Source: an uncultured Barnesiella sp. (GTDB taxonomy: Bacteria; Bacteroidota; Bacteroidia; Bacteroidales; Barnesiellaceae). Taken from it: 64,000 nucleotides of DNA. The DNA lies in the NCBI GenBank assembly GCA_944320015.1, contig CALUFO010000008.1, forward strand, positions 1 through 64,000, read 5' to 3'. The translations under genes were made by a program, and so were the position numbers. Numbering within the stretch: position 1 is the stretch's first letter; every line of letters begins with the position of its first letter. Under the pieces are notes generated by a model, which was given only the letters and a program-made list of their open reading frames with translations, searched no databases and had not been told where the DNA came from. Below, piece after piece: positions 24,687 through 35,626 of the stretch.

Positions 24687-26243
24687 ATGATGTTTCGAAA
24701 TTTTTGGAAAGAGGGATTAATCGTTTTTTCTTTTCTTTGGGTAGGATTATTTGATTCTTTTGCGCAATATTTGATGGACTATGCTGTGTCGATGGCGGGA
24801 AATGTCGGGAACGGCACGTTTGCTCCCTATTATTTTTCGGCCAATAAACATGGTCTTGTCACGCATAGTAAAAGCGGCTATCTGAGAGCTGCGTTTTCTC
24901 GTGATATAGAGATGGACAAGCGCATCTCCTATGAGTTCGGCGCCGATTGTGTGGGGCTCCTTTCCTCTACCTCGCCGGTTTCGTATTATGCCGATGGCAT
25001 GGTGCAGACCCACAACCCGAAGGTTTCTTCGTTTATGATGCAGCAGTTGTATGCCGGATTGAAATACCGCTCTCTTTTCTTGTGGGCAGGGGCTCGCGAA
25101 CTTACCGACGAGGTGGTGAATTTCGAGCTAAGCTCCGGCGGTCTCGTTTGGTCGGGGAATGCCCGGCCGATACCGCAAGTCTGTGCCGGATTTATCGATT
25201 TTGTGGATATACCATTTACCAAAGGCTGGGTACAGATCAAGGGCGAATTTTCGTATGGAAAGTTCATGGACAGTGATTTCATGAGAGAACATTACAACTA
25301 TTACAATCGCTATATTACGACCGGAGCCTTGTATCATCATAAGGATATTTCGTTTCGTACCAATCCCGATAAACCTTTTGTCGTGACTATCGGAGCCGAG
25401 TTGGCCGCACAGTTTGGCGGCACGCAGCGTTTTTATCAGAAGGGCGTACTGATCGACTCGCTCACTATGAAAAGCCCGACTCGTTTGAAAGATTTCTTGC
25501 AAATTCTGGTGCCTACATCGGGCGATGACCAAACCAATAAGGGCGACCAAGCCTATTATTATGGGAACCATGTGGGGCATTGGAATCTGTCGGCCGAGTA
25601 CACATTCAAAAATAAATCGTCCATAAGGGGGTACTTTGAGTGGTATTACGACGATGCCTCGGGAATGGGAAAACTCAACGGCTGGGATGGCCTGTGGGGA
25701 ATCGAATATAAGAGCGGGCGGAAGAACTGGTTGTCGAATGTCGTGGTGGAGTATATCGATTTTACCAATCAGGGAGGTCCGTTGAACTGGTGCCCGACCG
25801 ATTATGACAATCCCATATTGGAGACCGAGGCGACAGGGTTCGACGACTATTATAACAACTACTTTTATAATGGCTGGGTGCATTATGGCCTTTCGAACGG
25901 TACTCCGATGGCCAAATCGCACCTCTATAATACCGATGGTTATATGCGATACAAACATAACCGCTTCCGGGGAGTTCATCTGGGGGCGTTGGGCTATGTC
26001 ACTCCTGAGTGGCGGTATAAAGTATTGGCTTCGTATCGTACCTCTTGGGGCAATTTGTTTCTCCCGTTGGCCGATACGGAGCACGATTTGTCGGGCTTGA
26101 TAGAGTGTCTCTATACCCCCGAGAAGCTCCCGGGCTGGTCGTTCTCGGTTTCTTTGGCCGGAGACTTGGGCGAGCTGTATGGCAACCAATGGGGAGTAGC
26201 GATAGGAATTAAAAAGAGTGGAATCTTAGCAATTGTGAAATGA
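24687..26243 (+). CDS. Capsule assembly protein, Wzi family
   Basis: 518 residues with a signal peptide ending near SFAQ. The mature protein is a large outer-membrane barrel: repeated amphipathic strands, and the Wzi landmarks AGARELTDEVVN and the segment with WVQIKGEFSYGKF. In Bacteroidota, Wzi-like proteins are linked to anchoring or assembly of capsular polysaccharide at the cell surface. Its location less than 2 kb after the export/polymerase locus supports that role. Its stop overlaps the start of the following small lipoprotein gene. Confidence 0.88.
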   Translation: MMFRNFWKEGLIVFSFLWVGLFDSFAQYLMDYAVSMAGNVGNGTFAPYYFSANKHGLVTHSKSGYLRAAFSRDIEMDKRISYEFGADCVGLLSSTSPVSYYADGMVQTHNPKVSSFMMQQLYAGLKYRSLFLWAGARELTDEVVNFELSSGGLVWSGNARPIPQVCAGFIDFVDIPFTKGWVQIKGEFSYGKFMDSDFMREHYNYYNRYITTGALYHHKDISFRTNPDKPFVVTIGAELAAQFGGTQRFYQKGVLIDSLTMKSPTRLKDFLQILVPTSGDDQTNKGDQAYYYGNHVGHWNLSAEYTFKNKSSIRGYFEWYYDDASGMGKLNGWDGLWGIEYKSGRKNWLSNVVVEYIDFTNQGGPLNWCPTDYDNPILETEATGFDDYYNNYFYNGWVHYGLSNGTPMAKSHLYNTDGYMRYKHNRFRGVHLGALGYVTPEWRYKVLASYRTSWGNLFLPLADTEHDLSGLIECLYTPEKLPGWSFSVSLAGDLGELYGNQWGVAIGIKKSGILAIVK

Positions 26244-26686
26244 AAAGATATATGACAATGATTCGCCGTGCGTTGATTGTATTGTTCGTGGGGATTGCCT
26301 TGTCTTCTTGTACTCAGAACGACGGATATATAGGCCTTCTTTTTGGGAAGTGGCAATTGATCGAAATATGGGAAGATGAGACAATGACGCAGCATGATAA
26401 TCTTTATTATAATTTTCAGACCAGTGTCATCATGGTGCAAGTGGTTTATCGGGACGGAATAGAGAATGCGGCCGGTCTTTATTATGGAAATTATGAGCGA
26501 GATGGCGATGAACTGAGATTCAAGATAGTGGAACCCTCTTCGGATAATAGTGATATACCCTCGGTGCTTCGATTGAAAAAGGGAGAGGAGAATATGTTTC
26601 ATATCGAGAAACTCACTTCCTCGAAAATGATTCTTACCCGGGACAAGGACGGGCATTTCGAGAAGTTTGTCTTTCGTAAGTTTTAA
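26240..26686 (+). CDS. Small lipoprotein with a lipocalin-like domain
   Basis: 148 residues. Lipobox ALSSC with Cys24 (M1 numbering). The mature part begins LFGKWQLIEIWED, the typical first strand of Bacteroidota lipocalin-like domains, and continues in eight or so strands to FEKFVFRKF. Family members are small periplasmic or surface barrels with unknown ligands. The ATGA overlap with the Wzi gene implies coupled expression, so a capsule-related role is plausible but not shown. Confidence 0.78.
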   Translation: MKRYMTMIRRALIVLFVGIALSSCTQNDGYIGLLFGKWQLIEIWEDETMTQHDNLYYNFQTSVIMVQVVYRDGIENAAGLYYGNYERDGDELRFKIVEPSSDNSDIPSVLRLKKGEENMFHIEKLTSSKMILTRDKDGHFEKFVFRKF

Positions 26687-26697
26687 GGGGGGGGGAA

Positions 26698-27267
26698 TTA
26701 TAGATACCTTATTTCTCGGTTTTCCGAGTCGTTGGCTGTTTGTTTGGGATACAATTTGACAAATCCCGAACGGGGATCGAACAAATCTTCCAATGTCTTG
26801 GATTTATTCCCCGAGAACAGAATGCCGTTGAGATCCGGCGTCAGCCTTGCCGAGAATTTCTCGGGCTTATAAAGAACCGCACCGGAGAGCCGTCGTTTGT
26901 AAAGCCATACAAAACAGGTGTTTGCGTTTACTCCGAGGCTTAAATAACCGATAACAGTTCCCATAGGAATGTCCTCGCGCACTGTCGATTTCAATTTAAC
27001 GATGCGGTGTGTGAAAATTTCGGAGAAACGCATGTCCTTGAACCGCTCTATCGCCACACGCTCTCCCGTCTCGGTCATTAGCCAAATGCCCTCCCAATTG
27101 TCGATAGCGGCTATGTCGAAATAGTGTTTCGCGCTCTCTTCGGTATAATTTTCAAGAATGAAACTGCGATAAGGAGGTTTATCTTCATAACGGGTCTCTT
27201 CGTCGATAATAGACGAAGAGCAGAACAAAAGAGATAGCGCTATTAAAGTTAAACTTTTGAGTTTCAT
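26698..27267 (-). CDS. Exported protein of unknown function
   Basis: 189 residues. The N-terminus is a signal peptide (LTLIALSLLFCSSS); Cys16 follows LLF, which is a poor lipobox. The mature part is mixed alpha/beta (SAKHYFDIAAIDNWEGIWLM, FTHRIVKLKSTVREDIPMG) with no motif I recognise. The ATG overlaps the stop of the DUF3078 gene by one base (TAATG), so the two are co-translated. A role in the envelope is the only supportable inference. Confidence 0.7.
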   Translation of the reverse strand: MKLKSLTLIALSLLFCSSSIIDEETRYEDKPPYRSFILENYTEESAKHYFDIAAIDNWEGIWLMTETGERVAIERFKDMRFSEIFTHRIVKLKSTVREDIPMGTVIGYLSLGVNANTCFVWLYKRRLSGAVLYKPEKFSARLTPDLNGILFSGNKSKTLEDLFDPRSGFVKLYPKQTANDSENREIRYL

Positions 27268-28715
27268 TAGAATTTATAGTTGAATCCGAAACTTAGCAAC
27301 TCTTTTAATTGGAAGTGCCCTAATTTTTCGTTCCGAGCCAGTGCGTCGTCGTAACGCAGGTGAACAAATATGCGGGTGGAGAAGAAGCGGTTCAAAATGA
27401 AATCGAACGTGTTTTCCATATCACCTTGCACATGCTCATAGTTGGTAAAGTAGAACAACCGGCAGTTCCATATCATGTTGTGGTAAAATTCCCATTTGAA
27501 TCGGGTTTCGAACGACGAACCGAATTGGTGGTTGCTTTTTCCCGAGGTTATACCGAATGCCGTCGGGTCCATATCGTTGTCGATGATGAACTGCAAGTTA
27601 TAGGAGAATGGCGAGAGTGAAATGGAGGTCTCGAATTTCTGTTTCTCGTTTTTGTATTGATACGACATACCTAAACCCATGTTCAATTCGGCCGGCGATA
27701 GGAAAGCCGCCGTTTTGTCGTTGGTGTTGGCGGTGTAGCTTGTGAAGAACTGCGTTTTGAAATTCAAGGTCGCCGTATAGTACCATTGGTTGTAGGCTTT
27801 AAGACCGAACTTCGAGTTTATTTGGAACAGGTCCTCGCTGATTCGTATGTTGCGTATTGTGTCTTCCGGGGCGCTGTTGATGTTTAGCCTCCATTGAATG
27901 AGGTTTTCAAATAGAATGCGTTGTTCCTTGGGGTCGTTGTATTTGACCGAGAATTGCTGGTCGCTCAATAGGTTGACGTTGCTGGTTCCACCTTGGTACC
28001 AGTTTTCCGACACATATACTTGTGAGAATTGTACCGACGATTGGAAATTGACCAGCCATCGTTTCAATTTGATTTTTTCTTTGCCAATATCGTTTTTGAT
28101 AATCAGCGGTTTTTCTTTGATAGAAAGGGTGTGTTTTACCGGGTCGTTCTCGATCATGTATTGTTTTGGAACTTCCGGCAGATTGTCTATGTTATAGTGA
28201 ATCAGTTCCGGACAATTCACGATGACATAGTTTTGGGCAAATTCCATACTTTTTTGCGCCTGTGTCTCTTTTCGCAGCCAATGGTCGTTTACCGATAGGG
28301 TGGGCCGTTTGAAAGGATCGTCGCTTATCGGGGGCAAGTGCTGCAAGGGCGTAGACATTTGTTTCTCGAATACGATAGGCAGGAACAGCGGGTTGACTGG
28401 AATCTCTTTGGACCCTTGCGCCGCTTTTATGCTATCGGCATATTCGAGCATGCGTAACATTTTAATGATGGGCAATTCCTGTTGGGTGGTATCGGTTTCT
28501 ATCAGGGACAATAAATTTTTGTCGGCCTCTTGCTGGTATTTGACCGAGTCGACCACGGTAGCGGCTACTGCCGGGATTGCGGCAGCGATTTCTGTCGTGT
28601 CGACATGTGCCGATACGGGAATCGCCGTGCTGTCGGCCTCGTTGACCGAGGCTGCGGACACCCCGGTTATGGTAGAGAGTACACAGATTAGAATAGCGAT
28701 AATTCGTGAGCTCAT
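27267..28715 (-). CDS. DUF3078 outer-membrane protein
   Basis: 482 residues. A signal peptide (IIAILICVLSTITGVSA) is followed by a low-complexity Ala/Val/Thr region to about residue 75. Residues about 230-480 carry the DUF3078 barrel, marked by VSENWYQGGTSNVNLLS, and a C-terminal strand (LLSFGFNYKF). The family is widespread in Bacteroidota and of unknown function. The frame continues upstream for 53 codons, but a promoter -7 box (TATCTTTG, complement at 28810-28817) lies in that part. The ATG at 28715 also begins the signal peptide. Confidence 0.88.
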   Translation of the reverse strand: MSSRIIAILICVLSTITGVSAASVNEADSTAIPVSAHVDTTEIAAAIPAVAATVVDSVKYQQEADKNLLSLIETDTTQQELPIIKMLRMLEYADSIKAAQGSKEIPVNPLFLPIVFEKQMSTPLQHLPPISDDPFKRPTLSVNDHWLRKETQAQKSMEFAQNYVIVNCPELIHYNIDNLPEVPKQYMIENDPVKHTLSIKEKPLIIKNDIGKEKIKLKRWLVNFQSSVQFSQVYVSENWYQGGTSNVNLLSDQQFSVKYNDPKEQRILFENLIQWRLNINSAPEDTIRNIRISEDLFQINSKFGLKAYNQWYYTATLNFKTQFFTSYTANTNDKTAAFLSPAELNMGLGMSYQYKNEKQKFETSISLSPFSYNLQFIIDNDMDPTAFGITSGKSNHQFGSSFETRFKWEFYHNMIWNCRLFYFTNYEHVQGDMENTFDFILNRFFSTRIFVHLRYDDALARNEKLGHFQLKELLSFGFNYKF

Positions 28716-28809
28716 AGAATGGTTTGTTTTGTATTCTCCTAATTTTTTTTTTTTGAGGGAGGCGGGCTTGTTGTTTTTATGCGAGCCTGTTTCTCTTTGT
28801 TTTTTGTGA

Positions 28810-28817
28810 CAAAGATA
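28810..28817 (-). promoter_or_regulatory. -7 element for the DUF3078 gene
   Basis: TATCTTTG on the minus strand, preceded by TTCAC. The predicted transcript starts near 28803, giving an 88-nt leader before the ATG at 28715. The -33 element is not canonical: a TTTG sits only 14 nt upstream. Confidence 0.5.
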
Positions 28818-28945
28818 GTGAATATTCGACACAAATGCTTTATCGTCACACCGTTCTTTCGACTTTGTCTGCATAGTTTTTATCCGTGGAGAGTTATAAA
28901 GAAATAATTCTATCCGATATTATCCGGTTTGTGGATTATTTTTCC

Positions 28946-28953
28946 TAATTTTG
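28946..28953 (+). promoter_or_regulatory. -7 element for pyrG
   Basis: TAATTTTG, with transcription expected to start near 28960, about 30 nt before the GTG start codon. A TTTG occurs 14 nt upstream, shorter than the usual 19-21. Confidence 0.5.
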
Positions 28954-28977
28954 CACCCTGTAAGTGTAAACCCATAA

Positions 28978-30591
<1,614 letters not shown>

Positions 30592-30612
30592 TTTAGTAAT
30601 CGAATTTGAAGA

Positions 30613-32511
30613 ATGGATAAAAACACGATTTTAGGACTTGTATTCATGATTGTGGTCGTGCTGCTCTTCTCTTGGTGGATGCAGCCGAGTCCCGAACAGT
30701 TGGAAGCGCAACGCCGATATAACGACTCGATTGCCGCTGTGGAAGCGGAGCGTATGGCCGATGCCGCTTTATCCGAAGTCTCGGCATTGCCCGATACCGT
30801 TTCGGAAGAACTTTCCGATTCGTTGAAGATGGCGGGCCTGGTTGCACAATATGGAGCTTTCGCGCCTTGTGCCGAAGGTACCGAAGAGTTTACGACCCTC
30901 TCTAACAATAAAGTGACCTTGAAATTTTCAAATAAGGGAGGTCGTCTGTATGAAGCTGTGTTGAACGACTATATGGCTTACGACTCGACACAGGTAACGT
31001 TGTTTACCGGTGATGAAAACGATTATGGATTCATTATCCGTACCAACGCCCGGGTAATCGATACCCGAGACCTCTATTTCGCACCCGTAGTGAACGACAG
31101 TACGGTCGATATGACGTTGAAACTCGCCAACGGAAGTCTCTTGGGAATACGTTATACGCTGCCCGAAGACAGCTATATGCTCAAGATGGATATTTGGCAA
31201 AAGGACATGGACCGGGTGATCCCGTCGAGTGTGGTATATTGGGATTTCATTTGGGATCAGAAGATGCGTCGCCAAGAGCAAGGCCGCATGTTTGAGGAGC
31301 GCAACAGCGCCTTGTACTATAAATTTGTGGGCGACGATGTGGAACATTTGAGCGAGTCGGGGAGCGACGATGACCGGGCGACGACCAGCCTCAAATGGAT
31401 TGGTTTCAAAAACCAATTCTTCTCGACTGCCTTTATTGCCGACGGGAAGTTCAACGACGGAGCCTTCACTTCGAGAGCTATCGAAGAGGAGAGGTATTTG
31501 AAACTGTTCCATGCCGAGAGTACAATCGACTATGATTCGCAGAACCCGCAGGTCGCCGGATTTGATATTTTCCTCGGCCCCAACTCTTATCCCTTGCTCT
31601 CTTCGTATGACGACGGTCGCTCGGGCGACGAAACGCTCGACCTCGATAAGCTCGTGCCGCTGGGATATAAGTTCTTCCGCTGGATCAATACGCTTATTGT
31701 CATACCGGTATTCACTTTCCTCGGTAAGTTTTTCAGCAATTACGGTATTATCATTTTGCTGTTGACGATATTTATCAAACTTGTATTGTTCCCCTTCACC
31801 TATAAGTCGTATAAATCGCAGGCTCGTATGCGGGTATTGGCTCCGCAAATCAAGGAAATCAACGACAAGTATCCGGGACAGGATCAGGCTTTGGAGCGCC
31901 AGCGCTTGACGATGGACCTGTATAACCGTGCCGGGGTGAATCCTATGGGAGGTTGTTTGCCGCTATTGTTGCAAATGCCTATTCTCATCGCCATGTTTAC
32001 TTTCTTCCCCTCGTCGATCGAGTTGCGTGGCGAGTCGTTCTTATGGGCCAAAGACCTCTCGACCTACGACGCCATAGTAAGTTGGGACACCTACATACCG
32101 CTGGTTACTCCCTATTTTGGGAATCATATCAGTCTCTTCTGTTTGTTGATGACAATCACCAACTTGATTTATACCAAAATCAATATGCAGAATACGGCTG
32201 GTCAACAGCAAATGCCCGGTATGAAGTTCATGATGTATTTGATGCCCATCATGTTCCTCGTATTCTTCAACAACTATTCGGCCGGGTTGAGCTACTATTA
32301 CTTCCTTTCGTTGCTGATTACGATTATCCAAACCTACGCTTTCCGCAAATGTATCAACGAGGAGAAGGTGCTGGCCGAGTTGAAAGAGAACCAAAAGAAA
32401 CCTCGCAAGAAGAGCGGTTTCATGGCTCGCCTCGAAGAGGCACAACGCCAGCAGCAAGCCGCTTTGCGGGAGCAACAAAAACAACGGGCGAAACAACAGC
32501 GCCGTCGATAA
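30613..32511 (+). CDS. yidC: Membrane protein insertase YidC
   Basis: 632 residues. It inserts and folds inner-membrane proteins, alone or with SecYEG. The N-terminal membrane anchor (LGLVFMIVVVLLFSWWM) is followed by a large periplasmic beta domain to about residue 350. The conserved insertase core starts at YGIIILLLTIFIKLVLFPFTYKSYKSQARM, which includes the hydrophilic-groove Arg-region and the coiled-coil loop. GCLPLLLQMPILIAMF and NYSAGLSYYYFLS are the later helices. The C-terminus is highly basic and Gln-rich (REQQKQRAKQQRRR), which suits ribosome contact. A terminator hairpin follows directly. Confidence 0.98.
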   Translation: MDKNTILGLVFMIVVVLLFSWWMQPSPEQLEAQRRYNDSIAAVEAERMADAALSEVSALPDTVSEELSDSLKMAGLVAQYGAFAPCAEGTEEFTTLSNNKVTLKFSNKGGRLYEAVLNDYMAYDSTQVTLFTGDENDYGFIIRTNARVIDTRDLYFAPVVNDSTVDMTLKLANGSLLGIRYTLPEDSYMLKMDIWQKDMDRVIPSSVVYWDFIWDQKMRRQEQGRMFEERNSALYYKFVGDDVEHLSESGSDDDRATTSLKWIGFKNQFFSTAFIADGKFNDGAFTSRAIEEERYLKLFHAESTIDYDSQNPQVAGFDIFLGPNSYPLLSSYDDGRSGDETLDLDKLVPLGYKFFRWINTLIVIPVFTFLGKFFSNYGIIILLLTIFIKLVLFPFTYKSYKSQARMRVLAPQIKEINDKYPGQDQALERQRLTMDLYNRAGVNPMGGCLPLLLQMPILIAMFTFFPSSIELRGESFLWAKDLSTYDAIVSWDTYIPLVTPYFGNHISLFCLLMTITNLIYTKINMQNTAGQQQMPGMKFMMYLMPIMFLVFFNNYSAGLSYYYFLSLLITIIQTYAFRKCINEEKVLAELKENQKKPRKKSGFMARLEEAQRQQQAALREQQKQRAKQQRRR

Positions 32512-32518
32512 CGTTTAC

Positions 32519-32550
32519 AAGAGGGGCGCAAGCCCCTCTTTGTGTTTTAT
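32519..32550 (+). terminator. Hairpin terminator after yidC
   Basis: AGAGGGGC-GCAA-GCCCCTCT forms an 8-bp perfect stem with a tetraloop, followed by TTGTGTTTT. Confidence 0.8.
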
Positions 32551-32579
32551 AACGGCAATTTTGGCGAAAGGAGCGTGTT

Positions 32580-33131
32580 GTGACACAGTGGAGAAAACTT
32601 TTGAGCGTGGCCGTATTGTCTGTCTCGGTTTTAGGAGCGGAGGCGCAGCAGGCGGAACCGACCCAATCGGTTTCGGTCGAGCTCGGAGGCGTGATGTATG
32701 CCTATGAGTATCCCGCAGCTAAATATATGACTCTTATTGCCCGTGCCGGGTTGCAGGCGCAGTATGCGAGTACATTCTATAATACGATTTTTTATGACAA
32801 ACCCACATGGAGCTTGGGCTTATATCCGGTCATATCGTTGGAGTCACGTTTCTATTATAATTTGGCAAAGCGGTATGCGGCCGGGAAAATGACCTATAAG
32901 AACAGCGGGGGATTTGTGGCTATCGATATACAGTATAGGATCATGGCGTTGTATCAACGCGAGGTGATGTCCAATTCTTACTTGATAGCCACTCCTTATT
33001 GGGGATTCCGTCGGGTGTGGCATAATCATTTCCTTTTTGAGCTTGGCGGCGGCATAAGCGTCGCCACAGATCGTTGGGACGATGTGGATATAGGCCTTGC
33101 GTTTGACATTCGCTTGGGCTATCTATTTTAG
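32580..33131 (+). CDS. Conjugal-transfer-TraO-like or small outer-membrane barrel protein
   Basis: 183 residues with a GTG start and a signal peptide ending GAEAQ. The mature part consists of amphipathic beta strands (VSVELGGVMYAYEY, LYPVISLESRFYYNLAKRY, LFELGGGISVATD) ending DIRLGYLF. This implies a small outer-membrane barrel. The pattern RFYYNLAKR followed by GGFVAIDIQYR occurs in several uncharacterised Bacteroidota barrels. I cannot name the family. A terminator separates it from yidC, so it is probably read by leakage or a weak promoter. Confidence 0.72.
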   Translation: MTQWRKLLSVAVLSVSVLGAEAQQAEPTQSVSVELGGVMYAYEYPAAKYMTLIARAGLQAQYASTFYNTIFYDKPTWSLGLYPVISLESRFYYNLAKRYAAGKMTYKNSGGFVAIDIQYRIMALYQREVMSNSYLIATPYWGFRRVWHNHFLFELGGGISVATDRWDDVDIGLAFDIRLGYLF

Positions 33132-33144
33132 CGGATAAGGGCGG

Positions 33145-33579
33145 TTATAATCGTATTTTTGTCACAGCTCCCCGCACGGCTACGATTACCGTCTGTCCCG
33201 GCAGCGAGAGTTCTATCGATGTCAAGCCGTCTCTGGCAGCCGTGTTTATGAGTAGCCGGCCTGTCAAGTCATGCACGATAATGTGGTCACCCGGTTCCGC
33301 ACCTTCGATGTAGATGTTGCCATCGCCGGCAAAGATGTGTATTGGGTCGCTGGGTGTCTGTTTCATGCCTGTGTCGCCCCGGTTGTAAACCTTATAGGCG
33401 GCCATGCCATTGTTGGGAGCCAGCAGGTAGACGATAGCATAGTCGTCGACATACTCCACACATAACGGGGTAGAGAGGTTGTCGTTGGCTCCTCGTCCCA
33501 TAGCCTGAGTCGTATTGCCGATAACTGTTGCCTGCTCCAACCCGGGGGTGATATTGAATGTTTTGAGGGCGTTTGAAAT
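33145..33579 (-). pseudogene. Remnant of a secreted protein with a T9SS-like C-terminus
   Basis: On the minus strand an open frame runs from a stop (TGA, just upstream of 33579) to 33145 with no ATG; only TTG at 33540 could start it. It has no signal peptide. The last 60 residues (HIFAGDGNIYIEG, IIVHDLTGRLLINT, then QTVIVAVRGAVTKIRL) resemble the C-terminal sorting domain of type 9 secretion cargo. The preceding part looks like the tail of a larger domain. It is most likely the 3' end of a deleted gene. It faces the small barrel gene tail to tail. Confidence 0.6.
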
Positions 33580-33712
33580 TCAAGAATAATAAAAATTTAT
33601 AGATAACATCAAAACATACCAGAAGAATGTTTCGTCCCTCCGATAGGAATGCCGGGTGGCTTGCTGGCCTGTCTTGGATTCCGGCAGCCTCTTTTCTTCC
33701 GGAGGATAAAAC

Positions 33713-33755
33713 GGGAGAGGCTTCTGTCTCCCTTTGGGGAGCAAAAGCCTCTCGC
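33713..33755 (-). terminator. Terminator of the ilv operon
   Basis: Downstream of ilvC on the minus strand, GAGAGGCTT and AAGCCTCTC form the base of a long hairpin with an inner CTCCC/GGGAG pair. A short T tract (CCGTTTTAT) follows. Confidence 0.75.
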
Positions 33756-33781
33756 TGTATTCATGTTGAACTATGGCTCGA

Positions 33782-34828
33782 TTAATTGTTTTCGGGACGC
33801 AGTTTTCGAACGGTTACACCTGCCTGCCACATTTCGCTCTCGCGCATCTCTTTCAGCTCTTGATTCAAACCGTCGCGATATCCCTCCTTGCTGTTTGTAT
33901 CGATTGAGCGTTGGGCTTCGTTGCCTTTGGCTACCTCGTCATACAACTCCTCAAAAACTGGTTTGGTGGCGTCGCGGAATCGTTTCCACCAATCGAGGGC
34001 ACCCCGTTGAGCGGTGGTCGAACAGTTGGCATACATCCAATCCATGCCATTCTCGGCTACCAGCGGCATGAGCGATTGGGTGAGTTCCTCGATAGTCTCG
34101 TTGAAGGCTTCCGAAGGACTGTGGCCGTGGGCCCTTAATGTGTCGTATTGGGCGGCGAAGATGCCTTGAATGGCACCCATGAGAGTGCCTCGTTCGCCGG
34201 TCAGGTCGGAATATACCTCGCGTTTGAAAGTCGTCTCGAAGAGGTATCCCGAACCTACTCCGATGCCCAATGCCAAAACTTTTTCTGTGGCGTGCCCGGT
34301 CGCATCTTGGAAGACAGCATAGCTCGAATTGAGCCCGCGTCCTTGCAGGAACATGCGGCGCAAACTGGTTCCCGAGCCTTTGGGCGCAACCAGAACGACA
34401 TCGATGTCGGCGGGAGGAACGATTCCTGTGCGGTCTTTGTAGGTGATGGCGAACCCGTGTGAGAAATAGAGAGTCTTGCCGGCGGTGAGGTGTTTCTTCA
34501 CTTTGGGCCATACCTCTATTTGAGCGGCATCGGAGAGCAGGTATTCGATAATCGTGCCTCGCTGGCAGGCTTCTTCGATTTCGAAAAGCGTTTCGCCGGG
34601 TACCCAGCCGTCGGCTACGGCCTTGTCCCAAGTTTTGGAATTTTTACGTTGCCCCACGATTACGTTGAATCCGTTGTCCCGCAGGTTCATGCTCTGTCCG
34701 GGTCCTTGTACGCCATATCCGATCACTGCGATTGTTTCGTTTTTGAGGATTTCTCTCGCTTTTTCCAACGGAAATTCTTCTCGGGTGACTACATTTTCGT
34801 CAACCCCGCCAAAATTCATGATAGCCAT
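33782..34828 (-). CDS. ilvC: Ketol-acid reductoisomerase
   Basis: 348 residues; converts 2-acetolactate or 2-aceto-2-hydroxybutyrate to the dihydroxy acid using NADPH and magnesium. The dinucleotide-binding motif is AVIGYGVQGPGQSMNLRDNG (about 34-53), followed by the phosphate-contacting region VGQRKNSKTW. The knotted C-terminal domain has EVYSDLTGERGTLMG with metal-binding acids, and EALTQ-like EELTQSLMPLVAENG. It is the last gene of the ilv operon and lies 33 nt after the thioesterase gene. Normal length for the Bacteroidota form. Confidence 0.97.
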   Translation of the reverse strand: MAIMNFGGVDENVVTREEFPLEKAREILKNETIAVIGYGVQGPGQSMNLRDNGFNVIVGQRKNSKTWDKAVADGWVPGETLFEIEEACQRGTIIEYLLSDAAQIEVWPKVKKHLTAGKTLYFSHGFAITYKDRTGIVPPADIDVVLVAPKGSGTSLRRMFLQGRGLNSSYAVFQDATGHATEKVLALGIGVGSGYLFETTFKREVYSDLTGERGTLMGAIQGIFAAQYDTLRAHGHSPSEAFNETIEELTQSLMPLVAENGMDWMYANCSTTAQRGALDWWKRFRDATKPVFEELYDEVAKGNEAQRSIDTNSKEGYRDGLNQELKEMRESEMWQAGVTVRKLRPENN

Positions 34829-34861
34829 TTTGTTTGTTGTTTAGAGTTTATAAAATTGGTT

Positions 34862-35626
34862 TTATCTGTTTTCAAAAATAATTCGTCCTTTACAGTAGAT
34901 TTTCTCGTCGTCGCGTATTTCCAAGGCAAAATTGTCGATCGATACCTCTTCTTTGCACAGCCGCAGCGTGGCGTCGTGACGAGCTTCGTTGGCATAGCCG
35001 ATTTCAAATCGGTGTATGCGTTGCCGGTCGTATCGTTCGAACGGGAAAAGGTCGAGTGCGTGTTCGATATATTTCACGCTGTTGACATGGCGGTTCAAAT
35101 CAATATCGTTGTAGGCGACGTGGTAAATTACCGGATTCTCGTCGTGGACGTCGCGTACCCTCGATTGTTTTTCGATGGGGCAGGGCTTGTCCAATATGTT
35201 GCGGGAGATATGTTTAAACTGGCCTATGTCGACCGACAAACGGGTGTTCAAGTCGATTACCGACCAAATTGTGCGGGCATACCCGCAGGGTTTCCCTCCT
35301 TCGTCCGATATGGCGAAGTTGCGTGCCGAGAAATGCTTGTTGTAACCCTCTATCCATGTTTCCAAGGTGTAGTGCTCGTTGATGCGCGGATAGCGGCTCA
35401 TCTCGATGGCCAGCCGGGAGAGAACCCACACTTGCCGGTTCTTGATGAGTGTGCTGTATCCTACGCCCCACGATTCGGCGTGGAGCGTCGCTACTTCGAG
35501 TATTCTTTTGGCGAGCAGCGGCAGCGGTAGTTCTTGCTGTCCATTGCCTTCGGCGGGCTCTACCACATAGCTTTTGGCATAAAGTGCCACGGTCGGTTGT
35601 TCCGACCGATTTTCGATTTCTTTCAT
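34862..35626 (-). CDS. Acyl-ACP thioesterase
   Basis: 254 residues in two tandem hot-dog domains, as in plant-type FatA/FatB and their bacterial relatives. The first domain runs about 10-145 (HAESWGVGYSTLIKNRQVWVLSRLAIEMSRYP region). The second domain contains NDIDLNRHVNSVKYIEHALDLFP with the conserved N-x-H-x-N catalytic segment (NRHVNSVKY). It releases free fatty acids from acyl-ACP. It is set between ilvN and ilvC, overlapping the ilvN stop by 4 nt. A link with branched-chain acyl primers derived from the same pathway is plausible but inferred. Confidence 0.93.
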   Translation of the reverse strand: MKEIENRSEQPTVALYAKSYVVEPAEGNGQQELPLPLLAKRILEVATLHAESWGVGYSTLIKNRQVWVLSRLAIEMSRYPRINEHYTLETWIEGYNKHFSARNFAISDEGGKPCGYARTIWSVIDLNTRLSVDIGQFKHISRNILDKPCPIEKQSRVRDVHDENPVIYHVAYNDIDLNRHVNSVKYIEHALDLFPFERYDRQRIHRFEIGYANEARHDATLRLCKEEVSIDNFALEIRDDEKIYCKGRIIFENR

